Below are positions 32,561 to 41,205 of a stretch of DNA of 41,754 bases, piece by piece. The translations under genes were made by a program, and so were the position numbers. Numbering within the stretch: the first letter of the stretch is position 1; every line of letters starts with the position of its first letter. The notes under the pieces are model-generated. The model was not told the origin of the DNA, did no database searches, and saw only the letters and a program-made list of their open reading frames with translations. Source of the DNA: Pseudomonadota bacterium. GTDB taxonomy: Bacteria; Pseudomonadota; Alphaproteobacteria; JACQOE01. The stretch lies in NCBI GenBank assembly GCA_016202695.1, contig JACQOE010000087.1, positions 1-41,754 of the forward strand, in the 5' to 3' direction.

Positions 32561-34012
32561 GTGAGTGCCGCCTTCGCCGAGTACGAGTCTTACGACGCCC
32601 TCGGCCTGGCCGAGCTGATCCGCCGGCGCGAGGTCGGCGCGGAGGAGGTGCTGGAGGCGGCGATTGCGCGCGTCGAGGCGCTCAACCCGCGCCTCAACGC
32701 GGTGGTGATGAGGCTCTACGACCTGGCCCGCGCCGCCCTCGCCGCCGGGGTTCCAGAGGGGCCGCTCGCCGGCGTGCCCTATCTCCTCAAGGATATCTCC
32801 TCGCACCTCGCCGGCACCCCCACCACCCGCGCCAGCCGCTTCTTCGCCGAGGCGCTCGCCGCCGAGGACAGCGAACACGTCCGGCGCCTCAAGCGGGCCG
32901 GGCTGGTGATCTTCGGCAAGACCAACACCTGCGAGCTGGGGCTCTCGGTCACCTGCGAGCCGCGGTTCTACGGCCCGACCCGCAATCCCTGGGACGAGGG
33001 GCGCACCTCCGGCGGGTCGAGCGGCGGCGCCGCCGCCGCGGTCGCCGCCGGCATGGTGCCGGCGGCGCACGCCACCGACGGCTTCGGCTCGATCCGGGTG
33101 CCGGCCGCCTGCTGCGGGCTGGTCGGGCTCAAGCCCAGCCGCGGGCGGAACACCTTCGCCCCCTACCTGGGCGAGGGGGCGGGGGGCATCTCGGCCGAGC
33201 ACGCGGTGACGCGGAGCGTCCGCGACTGCGCCGCGCTCCTCGACGCCGTCGCCGGGCCCGGAGAGGGCGACCCCTACGTGGCTCCGGCCCCGGCGCGGCC
33301 CTATCGCGAGGAGGTAGGGGCCGATCCCGGGCGGCTCAGCATCGCCTTCACCCGCGGCGCCCCGAGCCGCCGGAGCGTGGCCCCCGAGTGCGTGCGCCTG
33401 GTCGAGGAGACGGCCCGCCTCCTCGCCGGCCTCGGCCACCGGGTCGAGGAGGCCGATCCGCCGATCGACGGCCCGGCGGCCTGGGCCACCTTCGCCACGA
33501 TCATGGCCGCCAACACCGTGGTCAACCTCTCGCGCCATCCGCGCGAGGGACGCCCGGCGCGCGCCGACGAGGTCGAGCGGGTCACCTGGGCGACCAAGGA
33601 GCTGGGCGAGCGGGTGAGCGGCGCGGACTACCTGCGGGCGACCCAGGCCGCGCACAAGCTGGGGCGCGACATGGCCCGCTTCCACCGCGCCCACGACCTG
33701 CTCCTCACCCCCGCCCTGGCGAGCCCGCCGGTGAAGCTCGGCTGGCTCGACATGATGATGGACGACGTCCGCGCCTACTGGGACCGGATCGAGGCGTTCA
33801 CGCCCTTCAGCGTCTGGTTCAACCTCACCGGCCAGCCGGCGATGGTCCTTCCCCTCGGCGAGACCGAGAACGGGCTCCCGCTTGCGGTTCAGCTCGTCGC
33901 CCGCTATGGCGACGAGGCGGCGCTCTTCCGCGTCGCCGCCCAGCTCGAGGTGGCCAAGCCGTGGCGGGACCGCCGGCCGGCGCGGTCGCCTCGGCGGGGG
34001 TCGGTTTCCTGA
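32561..34012 (+). CDS. Amidase signature enzyme, 6-aminohexanoate cyclic dimer hydrolase (NylA)-like
   Basis: The 483-residue amidase has Lys77 (LLKDIS), Ser153 ([11 protein letters not shown]) and nucleophile Ser177 in [13 protein letters not shown]. The segment after it ([14 protein letters not shown], later [17 protein letters not shown] and GDPYVAP) resembles the NylA-like subgroup, which opens cyclic amides, more than GatA. One oxyanion-loop residue differs: that subgroup typically has Gly where this enzyme has Phe (GFGS). The GTG start at 32561 has GGGGGAGGGAGA upstream and lies 28 bases from dctM, so it is likely the last gene of the TRAP operon. The substrate is not proven. Confidence 0.88.
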   Translation: MSAAFAEYESYDALGLAELIRRREVGAEEVLEAAIARVEALNPRLNAVVMRLYDLARAALAAGVPEGPLAGVPYLLKDISSHLAGTPTTRASRFFAEALAAEDSEHVRRLKRAGLVIFGKTNTCELGLSVTCEPRFYGPTRNPWDEGRTSGGSSGGAAAAVAAGMVPAAHATDGFGSIRVPAACCGLVGLKPSRGRNTFAPYLGEGAGGISAEHAVTRSVRDCAALLDAVAGPGEGDPYVAPAPARPYREEVGADPGRLSIAFTRGAPSRRSVAPECVRLVEETARLLAGLGHRVEEADPPIDGPAAWATFATIMAANTVVNLSRHPREGRPARADEVERVTWATKELGERVSGADYLRATQAAHKLGRDMARFHRAHDLLLTPALASPPVKLGWLDMMMDDVRAYWDRIEAFTPFSVWFNLTGQPAMVLPLGETENGLPLAVQLVARYGDEAALFRVAAQLEVAKPWRDRRPARSPRRGSVS

Positions 34013-34044
34013 TTCCGCGCCCCTGCGCTGGCAAACCGCGATGA

Positions 34045-34081
34045 GCGGCGGGCGCCGAGGATAGTATTCATCGCCCGCCGC
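34045..34081 (+). terminator. Hairpin after the TRAP-amidase operon
   Basis: GCGGCGGGCG (34045-34054) pairs with CGCCCGCCGC (34072-34081) across a 17-base AT-rich loop, 33 bases after the amidase stop and 24 bases before the next promoter. There is no clear T tract, so termination may rely on the stem alone or on Rho. Its position between an operon end and a new promoter supports the role. Confidence 0.5.
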
Positions 34082-34104
34082 CCGCATCTGCGCACACAAT
34101 CCTG

Positions 34105-34132
34105 TTGACATCAACGCACAGTCATCTATCTA
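34105..34132 (+). promoter_or_regulatory. Near-consensus sigma-70 promoter before the fusion gene
   Basis: TTGACA (34105-34110) matches the -35 consensus exactly and TATCTA (34127-34132) matches four of six -10 positions, with a 16-base spacer. The spacing and the low-GC spacer stand out in this genome. Transcription would start near 34139, leaving a leader of about 120 bases before the ATG at 34261. It is among the best promoter matches in the window and points to separate, probably constitutive, expression of the methyltransferase/ATP-grasp gene. Confidence 0.72.
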
Positions 34133-34260
34133 CGCGACTCGGAGTTGCCGTCCCCACCACCTCGCCCTGGCGCGCCGCGAAACCGGGGGACGCTCGGCGG
34201 CGGCGCCGGACGGCACGCGCTGGCGAGCGCCCCCGTGGTGCGTGATCGAGCGGAAGGACG

Positions 34261-36207
34261 ATGGCGAAGATTCCCCTGAAGCGCGGGCGCCCGCGCGCCG
34301 CCGGCACCGTCGGGCCGGTCGCCGACCTCGAGGCCCATCTGCCGCCCGAGTGGTGGCGAGAGCTGTTCGACTCCCTCTATCTCCGGACCGACGGCGACGT
34401 CGTCGAGAACGACGGCAACACAATCCGCGACGTCGACATGGTGATCCGGGCGACCGGGATTCAGCCCCACGACCGCATCCTCGACCTGTGCTGCGGCCAG
34501 GGGCGCCACGCGCTCGAGCTGGCGCGGCGGGGCTACCAGCACGTGACCGGGGTGGACCGCTCGCGCTTCCTGGTCCGCCTCGCCCGCCGGCGCGCCGCCC
34601 GGCTGGGGCTCAACGTCGCCTTCCACGAGGGTGACGCGCGCGCCTACCGGGTGCGCGAGGGCGCCTTCGACGGCGTCATCGTCATGGGCAACTCCTTCGG
34701 CTACTTCGACACCGAGGAGGACGACCTCAAGGTCCTCAACACCATCCAGCGGGCGCTGCGCTCGGGCGGGACGGTGGTGCTCGACGTCACCGACGGCGAG
34801 TGGATGCGCGAGCATTTCGAGCGCCGCTCCTGGGAGTGGATCGACGAGAACCACTTCGTCTGCCGCGAGCGCTCGCTGAGCGACTCCGGCGAGCGGCTGA
34901 TCTCGCGCGAGGTGGTGGTCCATTCCGAGCGCGGCGTGATCGCCGACCAGTTCTACGCCGAGCGGCTGTACTCGCGGGCCGGGATCGTCCGGCTGCTGGA
35001 GAAGGCCGGCTTCGGCAACGTCCGCATGCACGAGACCGTGGTCACCGAGTCCGAGCGCGGCCAGGACCTCGGCATGATGGCCCACCGGCTGTTCCTCACC
35101 GCCGGCGCGCCGCGCAAGCTGCCGGTGATCAGCGGGCGCAAGCGCGCGCCCATCCGGGTGACGGTGATCATGGGCGATCCCCGCCTCCCCGACGCGGTCA
35201 AGAAGAACGGCCGCTTCAACCCCGAGGACATCGAGACCATCCAGCGGCTCAGGGACGCCCTGAGCCAGATCCCCGGCCACGGCTTCACCGTTCTCGACAA
35301 CCACGCCACGCTCCTCAACGACCTCAAGGGGGTCGAGACCGACCTGGTGATGAACCTCTGCGACGAGGGGTTCAACAACGACGCTTTCAAGGAGATGCAC
35401 ATCCCGGCCCAGCTCGAGATGCTCGGCCTCCCTTACACCGGGGCGGGGCCGGCCTGCCTCGCGGTCTGCTACGACAAGGCCCTGGTCAGGGCGGTGGCGA
35501 TCAACCTCGACATCCCGGTCCCGTTCGAGACCTTCGTCAGGCCCGACGACCAGTCGGCCACCATCCCGTCGGTCTTTCCCGCCCTCCTCAAGCCGAATTT
35601 CGGCGACAGCAGCGTCGGCATCGACCAGCACGCGATCGCCCACACGCCGGAGCAGCTGGTCGGCTATTTTGGCCGCCTGCGCGAGACCCTGCCGGGGCGG
35701 CCGGTACTGGTGCAGGAGTTCCTGTCGGGTTCCGAGTACAGCGTCTGCCTGATCGGCAACCCGAGCGTCGGGCTCAGGGCGCTGTCCATCCTCGAGGTCG
35801 ATTACAGCGGCCTCGATCCTGAGCTTCCTCGCATTCTCGGCTACGAGTCGAAGTGGCTGCCCGAGTCGCCCTACTGGACCCAGATCAAGTACAAGGAGAC
35901 CGCGCTTCCCTCCGAGCAGCGCCGGCAGCTGATCGAGTCCTCCACCCTCCTCTTCGAGCGCCTGGCCTGCCGCGACTATGCCCGGTTCGACTGGCGGACC
36001 GACAGCGAGGGCACGATCAAGCTGCTCGAGGTCAACCCCAACCCGGGGTGGAGCTGGGATGGCAAGGTCAACATCATGGCCGGCTTCGAGGGGCTGCGCT
36101 ATCCGCAACTCCTGCAGCTCATCGTCGAGGCGGCCTGCGACCGGCTCGGCATCGGCACCGCCGCGGTGGCGGCCGCCGAGCCGGCACAGCAGGCGGCGCG
36201 GGCCTGA
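34261..36207 (+). CDS. Methyltransferase fused to D-Ala-D-Ala-ligase-like ATP-grasp enzyme
   Basis: The 648-residue fusion carries an N-terminal class I SAM methyltransferase (residues 30-285): motif I ILDLCCGQGRHALEL (73-87), acidic ribose residue in GVDRS (97-101), GDARAY (124-129) and VIVMGNSFGYF (139-149). The C-terminal part (298-635) is a D-Ala-D-Ala-ligase-type ATP-grasp: MNLCDEGFNND (364-374), LEMLGLPYTGAGPACLA (385-401), Lys444 in ALLKPNFGDSS, VQEFLSGSEYSV (484-495) and the magnesium site EVNPNPGW (590-597). It would form an amide bond from two amino acids or a carboxylate and an amine, with the other domain methylating substrate or product. The ATG has GGAAGGA upstream and a near-consensus promoter. 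No neighbour belongs to it in sense. Confidence 0.9.
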   Translation: MAKIPLKRGRPRAAGTVGPVADLEAHLPPEWWRELFDSLYLRTDGDVVENDGNTIRDVDMVIRATGIQPHDRILDLCCGQGRHALELARRGYQHVTGVDRSRFLVRLARRRAARLGLNVAFHEGDARAYRVREGAFDGVIVMGNSFGYFDTEEDDLKVLNTIQRALRSGGTVVLDVTDGEWMREHFERRSWEWIDENHFVCRERSLSDSGERLISREVVVHSERGVIADQFYAERLYSRAGIVRLLEKAGFGNVRMHETVVTESERGQDLGMMAHRLFLTAGAPRKLPVISGRKRAPIRVTVIMGDPRLPDAVKKNGRFNPEDIETIQRLRDALSQIPGHGFTVLDNHATLLNDLKGVETDLVMNLCDEGFNNDAFKEMHIPAQLEMLGLPYTGAGPACLAVCYDKALVRAVAINLDIPVPFETFVRPDDQSATIPSVFPALLKPNFGDSSVGIDQHAIAHTPEQLVGYFGRLRETLPGRPVLVQEFLSGSEYSVCLIGNPSVGLRALSILEVDYSGLDPELPRILGYESKWLPESPYWTQIKYKETALPSEQRRQLIESSTLLFERLACRDYARFDWRTDSEGTIKLLEVNPNPGWSWDGKVNIMAGFEGLRYPQLLQLIVEAACDRLGIGTAAVAAAEPAQQAARA

Positions 36208-36225
36208 CCCCCGCCGGGATAGGCC

Positions 36226-36825
36226 CTAGAACGACGAGCCCGGCTGCTTCAGGAAGGCCGCCTCCTTGGCGGTGCTGGCGCGCCCGAGGATGGCGTTGCG
36301 GTGCGGGAAGCGCCCGAAGCGGGCGATGATGTCGCGGTGCCGGATGGCGTAGTCGAGCGCCTCGGCGTCGCCGAGCGCGGCCACGAGCGCGACCGCGCGC
36401 TCCTGGTCGGCCAGCTCCTCGCCGTGCTCGAAGGGAAGGTAGAGGAACAGCCTCTGGGTCGGCGCGAGCTCGCGGTCGAAGCCGCGGGCGAGTGCCGCGG
36501 CCGCCACCTCGCGCGCGTGCCTGTCGGCGGCGAAGGCGCGGGGCGTGCCGCGATGGATGTTGCGCGGGAACTGATCGAGCAGGATGACCAGCGCGAGCGC
36601 GCCCTCGGCGGTGGCGGCGAGGTGGTGGAGCCGGCCGGCCGCAGCCGCCTCGGCCTCGGCCGCGAAGCGCTTGGCGATCTCGCGGTCGAAAGCCAGGCCG
36701 GCCTTGAACCACGCCGCGCGCTTCTCGCCGAACCCCGGGCCGGCGCGAGGACCGAACCAAAAGGTCAGGACCCGCTCGACCAGGTCGCCGCCCGCGGCGG
36801 AGGCGCGCCCTTCGGTCGCGGCCAT
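36226..36825 (-). CDS. DUF924 family protein
   Basis: The 199-residue helical cytoplasmic protein belongs to DUF924, an alpha-solenoid family of unknown function. The signature LDQFPRNIHRGTPRAFAAD is clear, as are VLTFWFGP near the N-terminus, FLYLPFEHGE and the C-terminal RFPHRNAILGR. ATG 36825 (MAATEG) is chosen from the ribosome binding site GGAGCGAGG and because the family begins there. It converges on the fusion gene with 18 bases between the stops, and lies just downstream of xthA on the same strand. Confidence 0.9.
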   Translation of the reverse strand: MAATEGRASAAGGDLVERVLTFWFGPRAGPGFGEKRAAWFKAGLAFDREIAKRFAAEAEAAAAGRLHHLAATAEGALALVILLDQFPRNIHRGTPRAFAADRHAREVAAAALARGFDRELAPTQRLFLYLPFEHGEELADQERAVALVAALGDAEALDYAIRHRDIIARFGRFPHRNAILGRASTAKEAAFLKQPGSSF

Positions 36826-36850
36826 GATCGCCTCGCTCCGTTTGGCGCCC

Positions 36851-37687
36851 TTACCACCCGGCGTCGCCCAACTCGCACCACACCGGGGTGTGGTCCGAAG
36901 CCTTCGGCTTGCCCCGCGGGCCGCGGTCGATCTCGCACCCGCCGAGCCGGTCGGCGGCGTAAGCGTTGAGCAGCAGGTGGTCGATCCTGAGGCCCTCGTC
37001 GCGGTTCCAGCGCCCCTGCTGGTAGTCCCAGTAGGTGAAGGCGCCGACCTCGGCGTGGCGGGCGCGCCAGGCATCGACGTAGCCGAGATGGAGGAGGGCG
37101 CGGAACCGCCCTCGGCTCTCGGGGCGGCAAAGCGCGTCGTCGCGCCAGCCCTCGGGATCGTAGACGTCGCCGTCGGCGGGGGCGATGTTGTAGTCGCCGC
37201 CCAGCACCACCGCCTCATCGAGGGCGAGGAGGGTGCGGGCGTGCGCCAGCAGCCGGTCCATCCAGGCGAGCTTGTAGGCGAACTTGTCGGACCCGACCGG
37301 ATTGCCGTTGGGAAGATAGAGCGAGGCCACCCGCACCACCGTCCGGCCGCTACCGGTGACCGCCTCGAGATAGCGGGCCTGATCGTCGCCCTCGTCGCCG
37401 GGGAGCCGGTCGCGGGCCACCTCGAGCGGCGTCTTCGACAGGATGGCGACGCCGTTGTAGCTCTTCTGCCCCGCCACTGCGAGGTTGTAGCCCCGGTCTT
37501 CGATCTCGAGCCGGGGAAAGTCTTCGGCCGGGCACTTGATCTCCTGCAGGAGGGCCACCTCGGGGGTGAAGGAGTCGAGCCAGTCGAGCAGGTTGGGGAG
37601 CCGGGCCTTGACCGAGTTGACGTTCCAGGCGGCGATCCTGAGGCCGCCCTTGGCGGCGGTGCGTCCGGGGGCGGTGGCCCTGCCCAA
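36851..37687 (-). CDS. xthA: Exodeoxyribonuclease III / AP endonuclease (XthA family)
   Basis: The about 278-residue repair nuclease removes abasic sites and 3' blocks. Conserved blocks are LRIAAWNVNSVKARL at the start of the fold, LLQEIKC (catalytic Glu), GDYNIAPAD (metal site), LRIDHLLLN and SDHTPVWCEL (catalytic His). No ATG or GTG lies before the first conserved strand: the frame offers TTG at 37687 with GAGG six bases upstream, which I use, or CTG at 37699 overlapping the erpA stop. It lies directly downstream of erpA on the same strand, nine bases from its stop, so co-transcription is likely. Confidence 0.9.
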   Translation of the reverse strand: MGRATAPGRTAAKGGLRIAAWNVNSVKARLPNLLDWLDSFTPEVALLQEIKCPAEDFPRLEIEDRGYNLAVAGQKSYNGVAILSKTPLEVARDRLPGDEGDDQARYLEAVTGSGRTVVRVASLYLPNGNPVGSDKFAYKLAWMDRLLAHARTLLALDEAVVLGGDYNIAPADGDVYDPEGWRDDALCRPESRGRFRALLHLGYVDAWRARHAEVGAFTYWDYQQGRWNRDEGLRIDHLLLNAYAADRLGGCEIDRGPRGKPKASDHTPVWCELGDAGW

Positions 37688-37695
37688 GGCCGGCC

Positions 37696-38031
37696 TCAGG
37701 TCGAGAACGAGGCGCCGCAGCCGCAGGAGGAGCGGGCGTTCGGATTGCGGATGGCGAAGGCGGAGCCGACGAGATCCTGGACGAAGTCGACCTCGGCGCC
37801 GGCGAGGAGGTCGAGCGAGGTGCGGTCGACCACTAGGCGCGCCCCGTGCTGCTCGAAAACCACGTCGTCGTCGCCGACCGCGGAATCGAGGCTGAAGGCG
37901 TACTGGAAGCCCGAGCAGCCGCCGCCGTTGATCGTCACCCGCAGCATCAGGCGCGCGTCCTTCTCCTCGGCCGCGAGCTGGCCGATGCGCCGGGCGGCGC
38001 TCTCGGTCAGGACAACCGTGGGTGCGTCCAT
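37696..38031 (-). CDS. erpA: Iron-sulfur cluster insertion protein ErpA (HesB/IscA family)
   Basis: The 111-residue A-type iron-sulfur carrier holds three conserved Cys: one in NGGGCSGFQY and two in SSCGCGASF at the C-terminus. It passes clusters to apo-proteins; in alphaproteobacteria the ErpA form is usually beside dgt, as here. The ATG at 38031 (MDAPTVVL) has AGGAG upstream; the longer open frame adds a non-conserved stretch. A good promoter lies 67-94 bases upstream. It could also be called IscA, but no isc or suf genes are adjacent. Confidence 0.92.
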   Translation of the reverse strand: MDAPTVVLTESAARRIGQLAAEEKDARLMLRVTINGGGCSGFQYAFSLDSAVGDDDVVFEQHGARLVVDRTSLDLLAGAEVDFVQDLVGSAFAIRNPNARSSCGCGASFST

Positions 38032-38097
38032 GGTGTGGCTCCTGGCGATACCGGCGGGCGCGGGCCGGCCCCTCCGGCCACCCGCCGCCACGCCTAA

Positions 38098-38125
38098 AAT
38101 CTAGGGTGCGCGGCCGGTTTGTCAA
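38098..38125 (-). promoter_or_regulatory. Promoter of erpA-xthA
   Basis: On the minus strand TTGACA (complement of 38120-38125) and TAGATT (complement of 38098-38103) are separated by 16 bases. The -35 box is perfect and the -10 box has four of six matches. Transcription would start near 38091, about 60 bases before the erpA ATG. The 164-base gap also has to hold the dgt promoter. Confidence 0.7.
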
Positions 38126-38195
38126 ACCCGGACCGGCGCGTGCGTGCGGCCGATTGCCCATTGCCGGGGCCGGCGGCGACGGGTAGCTTCCGACC

Positions 38196-39401
38196 ATGAC
38201 CGCGGCCTACCCACACGCGCTGGCCGTCTATGCCTGTCGGCCCGAGGAAAGCCGGGGCCGGCTCCATCCCGAGCCCGAGAGTCCGACCCGCTCGCCCTTC
38301 CAGCGCGACCGCGACCGTATCATCCACTCCGGCGCCTTTCGAAAACTCACGTACAAGACCCAGGTATTCGTCTACCACGAGGGCGACTACTACCGCACCC
38401 GGCTCAGCCACTCGCTGGAGGTGGCGCAGATCGCCCGCTCGATCGGCCGCGCGCTCGGTCTCAACGAGGATCTGGCCGAGGCCCTGGCGCTGGGCCACGA
38501 CCTCGGCCATACCCCCTTCGGCCACGCCGGCGAGGAGGCTCTGGACAAGGCCATGGCGCCGTTTGGCGGCTTCGACCACAACGCCCAGAGCCTCCGCATC
38601 GTCACCGCCCTCGAGCACCGCTACGCCGAGTTCGACGGCCTCAACCTGAGCTGGGAGACGCTCGAGGGCTTGGTCAAGCACAACGGCCCCCTCATCGGCC
38701 CCAACCGGACGCCGGGCGAGGGGCCGGAGCGGGTCCACGCGATCATTGCCGACTACGCCGCCCGCCGGGACCTCGGGCTCGCCACCTTCGCCTCGGCCGA
38801 GGCGCAGGTCGCCGCCCTCTCCGACGACATCGCCTACACCAATCACGACATCGACGACGGGGTGCGCGCCGGCCTTTTCGGCCTCGACGACCTCGCCGCC
38901 GCGGTGCCGGCGGTGGGGCGGTTCGTGGCCGCGCTCCGGCGGCGCTATCCCGGGATCGAGCCCTCGCGGCTGGTGCACGAGACGGTCCGCCGCCTGATCG
39001 ACCTCATGGTCACCGACCTCCTTGGCGAGACCCGCGCGCGCCTCGCGCGGGCGAAGCCGGCGTCCGCCGACGAGGTGCGGGCCATGGGCCGCCCGGTGGC
39101 CGGCTTCTCCGAGCCCCTGAACGAGGAGCTGCGGCGGCTCCGCGACTTCCTCTTCCGGCACATGTACCGCCACTACAAGGTCAACCGCATGACCAGCAAG
39201 GCGCGGCGGGTGGTCGAGGAGCTGTTCCGGCTGCTGCTCGCCGAGCCCGCCTGCCTGCCGACCGAGTGGCAGGCCGGGACCGGGGCCCCGGGGAGTGCCG
39301 AGACCGCCCGCGTGGTGGCCGACTACATCGCCGGCATGACCGACCGTTACGCCCTGGCCGAGCACCGCCGCCTGTTCGACCTTCAGGCCAAGCATGACTA
39401 A
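38196..39401 (+). CDS. dgt: Deoxyguanosinetriphosphate triphosphohydrolase-like protein
   Basis: The 401-residue HD-domain dNTPase hydrolyses dNTPs to nucleoside and triphosphate. The HD metal ligands are in [10 protein letters not shown] (His72), [18 protein letters not shown] (His101, Asp102) and [12 protein letters not shown] (late Asp). The N-terminal [19 protein letters not shown] block and the length fit the alphaproteobacterial dGTPase-like family rather than the larger E. coli Dgt. It starts at ATG 38196, divergent from erpA. Its last eight bases overlap the argS start, a frequent order in alphaproteobacteria. It probably serves dNTP pool control. Confidence 0.93.
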   Translation: MTAAYPHALAVYACRPEESRGRLHPEPESPTRSPFQRDRDRIIHSGAFRKLTYKTQVFVYHEGDYYRTRLSHSLEVAQIARSIGRALGLNEDLAEALALGHDLGHTPFGHAGEEALDKAMAPFGGFDHNAQSLRIVTALEHRYAEFDGLNLSWETLEGLVKHNGPLIGPNRTPGEGPERVHAIIADYAARRDLGLATFASAEAQVAALSDDIAYTNHDIDDGVRAGLFGLDDLAAAVPAVGRFVAALRRRYPGIEPSRLVHETVRRLIDLMVTDLLGETRARLARAKPASADEVRAMGRPVAGFSEPLNEELRRLRDFLFRHMYRHYKVNRMTSKARRVVEELFRLLLAEPACLPTEWQAGTGAPGSAETARVVADYIAGMTDRYALAEHRRLFDLQAKHD

Positions 39402-41205
39402 TTTCATCAATATCTTAAAAGAGCAGATTAAAGTCGAGCTTGAAGATATGGCGGGGGCCGGGCGGCTGCCCGCGGGGCTCGATCTCGATCGCGTCGCGGT
39501 CGACCCGCCGCGCGATCCCGCCCACGGCGACGTGGCCACCAACGCCGCCCTGGTGCTGGCCAAGCCGGCCGGGCTCAAGCCGCGGGCGCTGGCCGAGGAG
39601 CTGGCCGGGCGGCTCGCGCGCCGGGCCGGGGTGAGCGCGGCAGAGGTAGCCGGCCCGGGCTTCGTCAACCTCCGCCTCGACGACCCCTTCTGGCACGCCC
39701 GGCTCCGCGACATCCTCCGCGCCGGCCCGGCTTATGGCGACTCCGGGGTTGGCCGCGGGGTCGTGGTCAACGTCGAGTACGTGTCCGCCAACCCGACCGG
39801 GCCGATGCACGTCGGCCACGGCCGCGGCGCCGTGGTCGGTGACGCGCTCGCCGCGCTCCTCGAGAAGGCCGGGCACACCGTCACCCGCGAGTACTACGTC
39901 AATGACGCCGGGGCGCAGGTCGATGCCCTGGCGTGGTCGAGCTACTTCCGCTACCTCGAAGCCCTGGGAGCGACGATCAGCCCGGAAACGTTCGCCGGTC
40001 TTTGCCCGGGAGGCGAGCTTCAGTACCGCGGCGAGTACCTGATTCCGGTCGGTCAGGAGCTCGTCCAGAAATACGGCGATTCCCTTGCCCGGCGCGGGGA
40101 AGACGGGGAGTGGGAAGGGAAGGCCGCGGAGGAGTGGCTGGCGCCGCTGCGCGCCGTCGCGGTGGCGCGGATGATGGCGCTCATCCGCGACGACCTCGCC
40201 GCCCTCGGGGTCAGGCACGACCTCTTCACCTCCGAGCGGGAGCTGGTCGAGGGCGGCGCGGTCGAGCGGGCGGTCGAGGCGCTTAAAGCACGCGGCCTCG
40301 TCTACACCGGCGTGCTGGAGGCGCCCAAGGGCAAGGTGCCCGAGGACTGGGAGCCCCGGCCGCAGATGCTGTTCCGGGCCACCCAATTCGGCGACGACGT
40401 CGACCGGCCGCTCCAGAAGTCCGACGGCAGCTGGACCTACTTCGCCACCGACATCGCCTATCACCACGACAAGTTCCGCCGCGGCTTCAAGGCGATGATC
40501 AACGTCTGGGGCGCCGATCACGGCGGCTACGTCAAGCGCATGCAGGCCGCGGTCAAGGCGATCACCGGTGGGGAAGGGGCGCTGGACGTAAAGCTCTGCC
40601 AACTCGTCAGCCTGCTCCGGGGCGGCGAGCCGGTGCGGATGTCGAAGCGGGCCGGCACCTTCGTCACGCTCCGCGAGGTGATCGACGAGGTCGGCAGGGA
40701 CGTGGTGCGCTTCATCATGCTCACCCGGCGCAACGACGCCCCGCTCGATTTTGACCTCGATCGGGTGATGGAGCAGTCGCGCGAGAACCCGGTCTTCTAC
40801 GTCCAGTACGCCCACGCCCGCTGCCGGTCGGCGCTGCGCCACGCCCGCGCCCTGTTCGCCGCCGACGAGCTTTCGCCCGAGCGCCTGGCCGAGGCGGCGC
40901 CGGTCGCGCGCTTGACCGATCCCGGCGAGCTTGCTTTGATCAAGCACATGGCGGGATGGCCGCGGGTGGTCGAGAGCGCGGCCGAGGCTCACGAACCCCA
41001 TCGCGTCGCCTTCTATCTCTACGATCTCGCGGCCGCCTTCCACGGCCTGTGGACCAGGGGGATGGACGACGCGACGCTCCGCTTCATCGACGCCGCCGAC
41101 CGCGATCGCACGGCGGCGCGCCTGGCCCTGGTGCAGGCGGTGGCGACGGTGATCGCCTCGGGGCTTCGGATCATGGGCGTGACCCCGGTTGAGGAGATGC
41201 GCTGA
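39394..41205 (+). CDS. argS: Arginyl-tRNA synthetase
   Basis: The 603-residue class I synthetase charges tRNA-Arg. Features are the N-terminal Arg-S additional domain (1-115), the [14 protein letters not shown] block with HVGH (139-142, the HIGH motif), MSKR (about 416-419, the KMSKS-type loop as RMSKRAG) and the anticodon-binding domain to the C-terminus. The ATG lies inside the end of dgt (8-base overlap). The first 20 or so codons are unusually AT-rich for this genome (for example AATTTCATCAATATCTTAAAA), which would keep the start region unfolded. The stop overlaps the next start (TGATG). Confidence 0.97.
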   Translation: MTNFINILKEQIKVELEDMAGAGRLPAGLDLDRVAVDPPRDPAHGDVATNAALVLAKPAGLKPRALAEELAGRLARRAGVSAAEVAGPGFVNLRLDDPFWHARLRDILRAGPAYGDSGVGRGVVVNVEYVSANPTGPMHVGHGRGAVVGDALAALLEKAGHTVTREYYVNDAGAQVDALAWSSYFRYLEALGATISPETFAGLCPGGELQYRGEYLIPVGQELVQKYGDSLARRGEDGEWEGKAAEEWLAPLRAVAVARMMALIRDDLAALGVRHDLFTSERELVEGGAVERAVEALKARGLVYTGVLEAPKGKVPEDWEPRPQMLFRATQFGDDVDRPLQKSDGSWTYFATDIAYHHDKFRRGFKAMINVWGADHGGYVKRMQAAVKAITGGEGALDVKLCQLVSLLRGGEPVRMSKRAGTFVTLREVIDEVGRDVVRFIMLTRRNDAPLDFDLDRVMEQSRENPVFYVQYAHARCRSALRHARALFAADELSPERLAEAAPVARLTDPGELALIKHMAGWPRVVESAAEAHEPHRVAFYLYDLAAAFHGLWTRGMDDATLRFIDAADRDRTAARLALVQAVATVIASGLRIMGVTPVEEMR

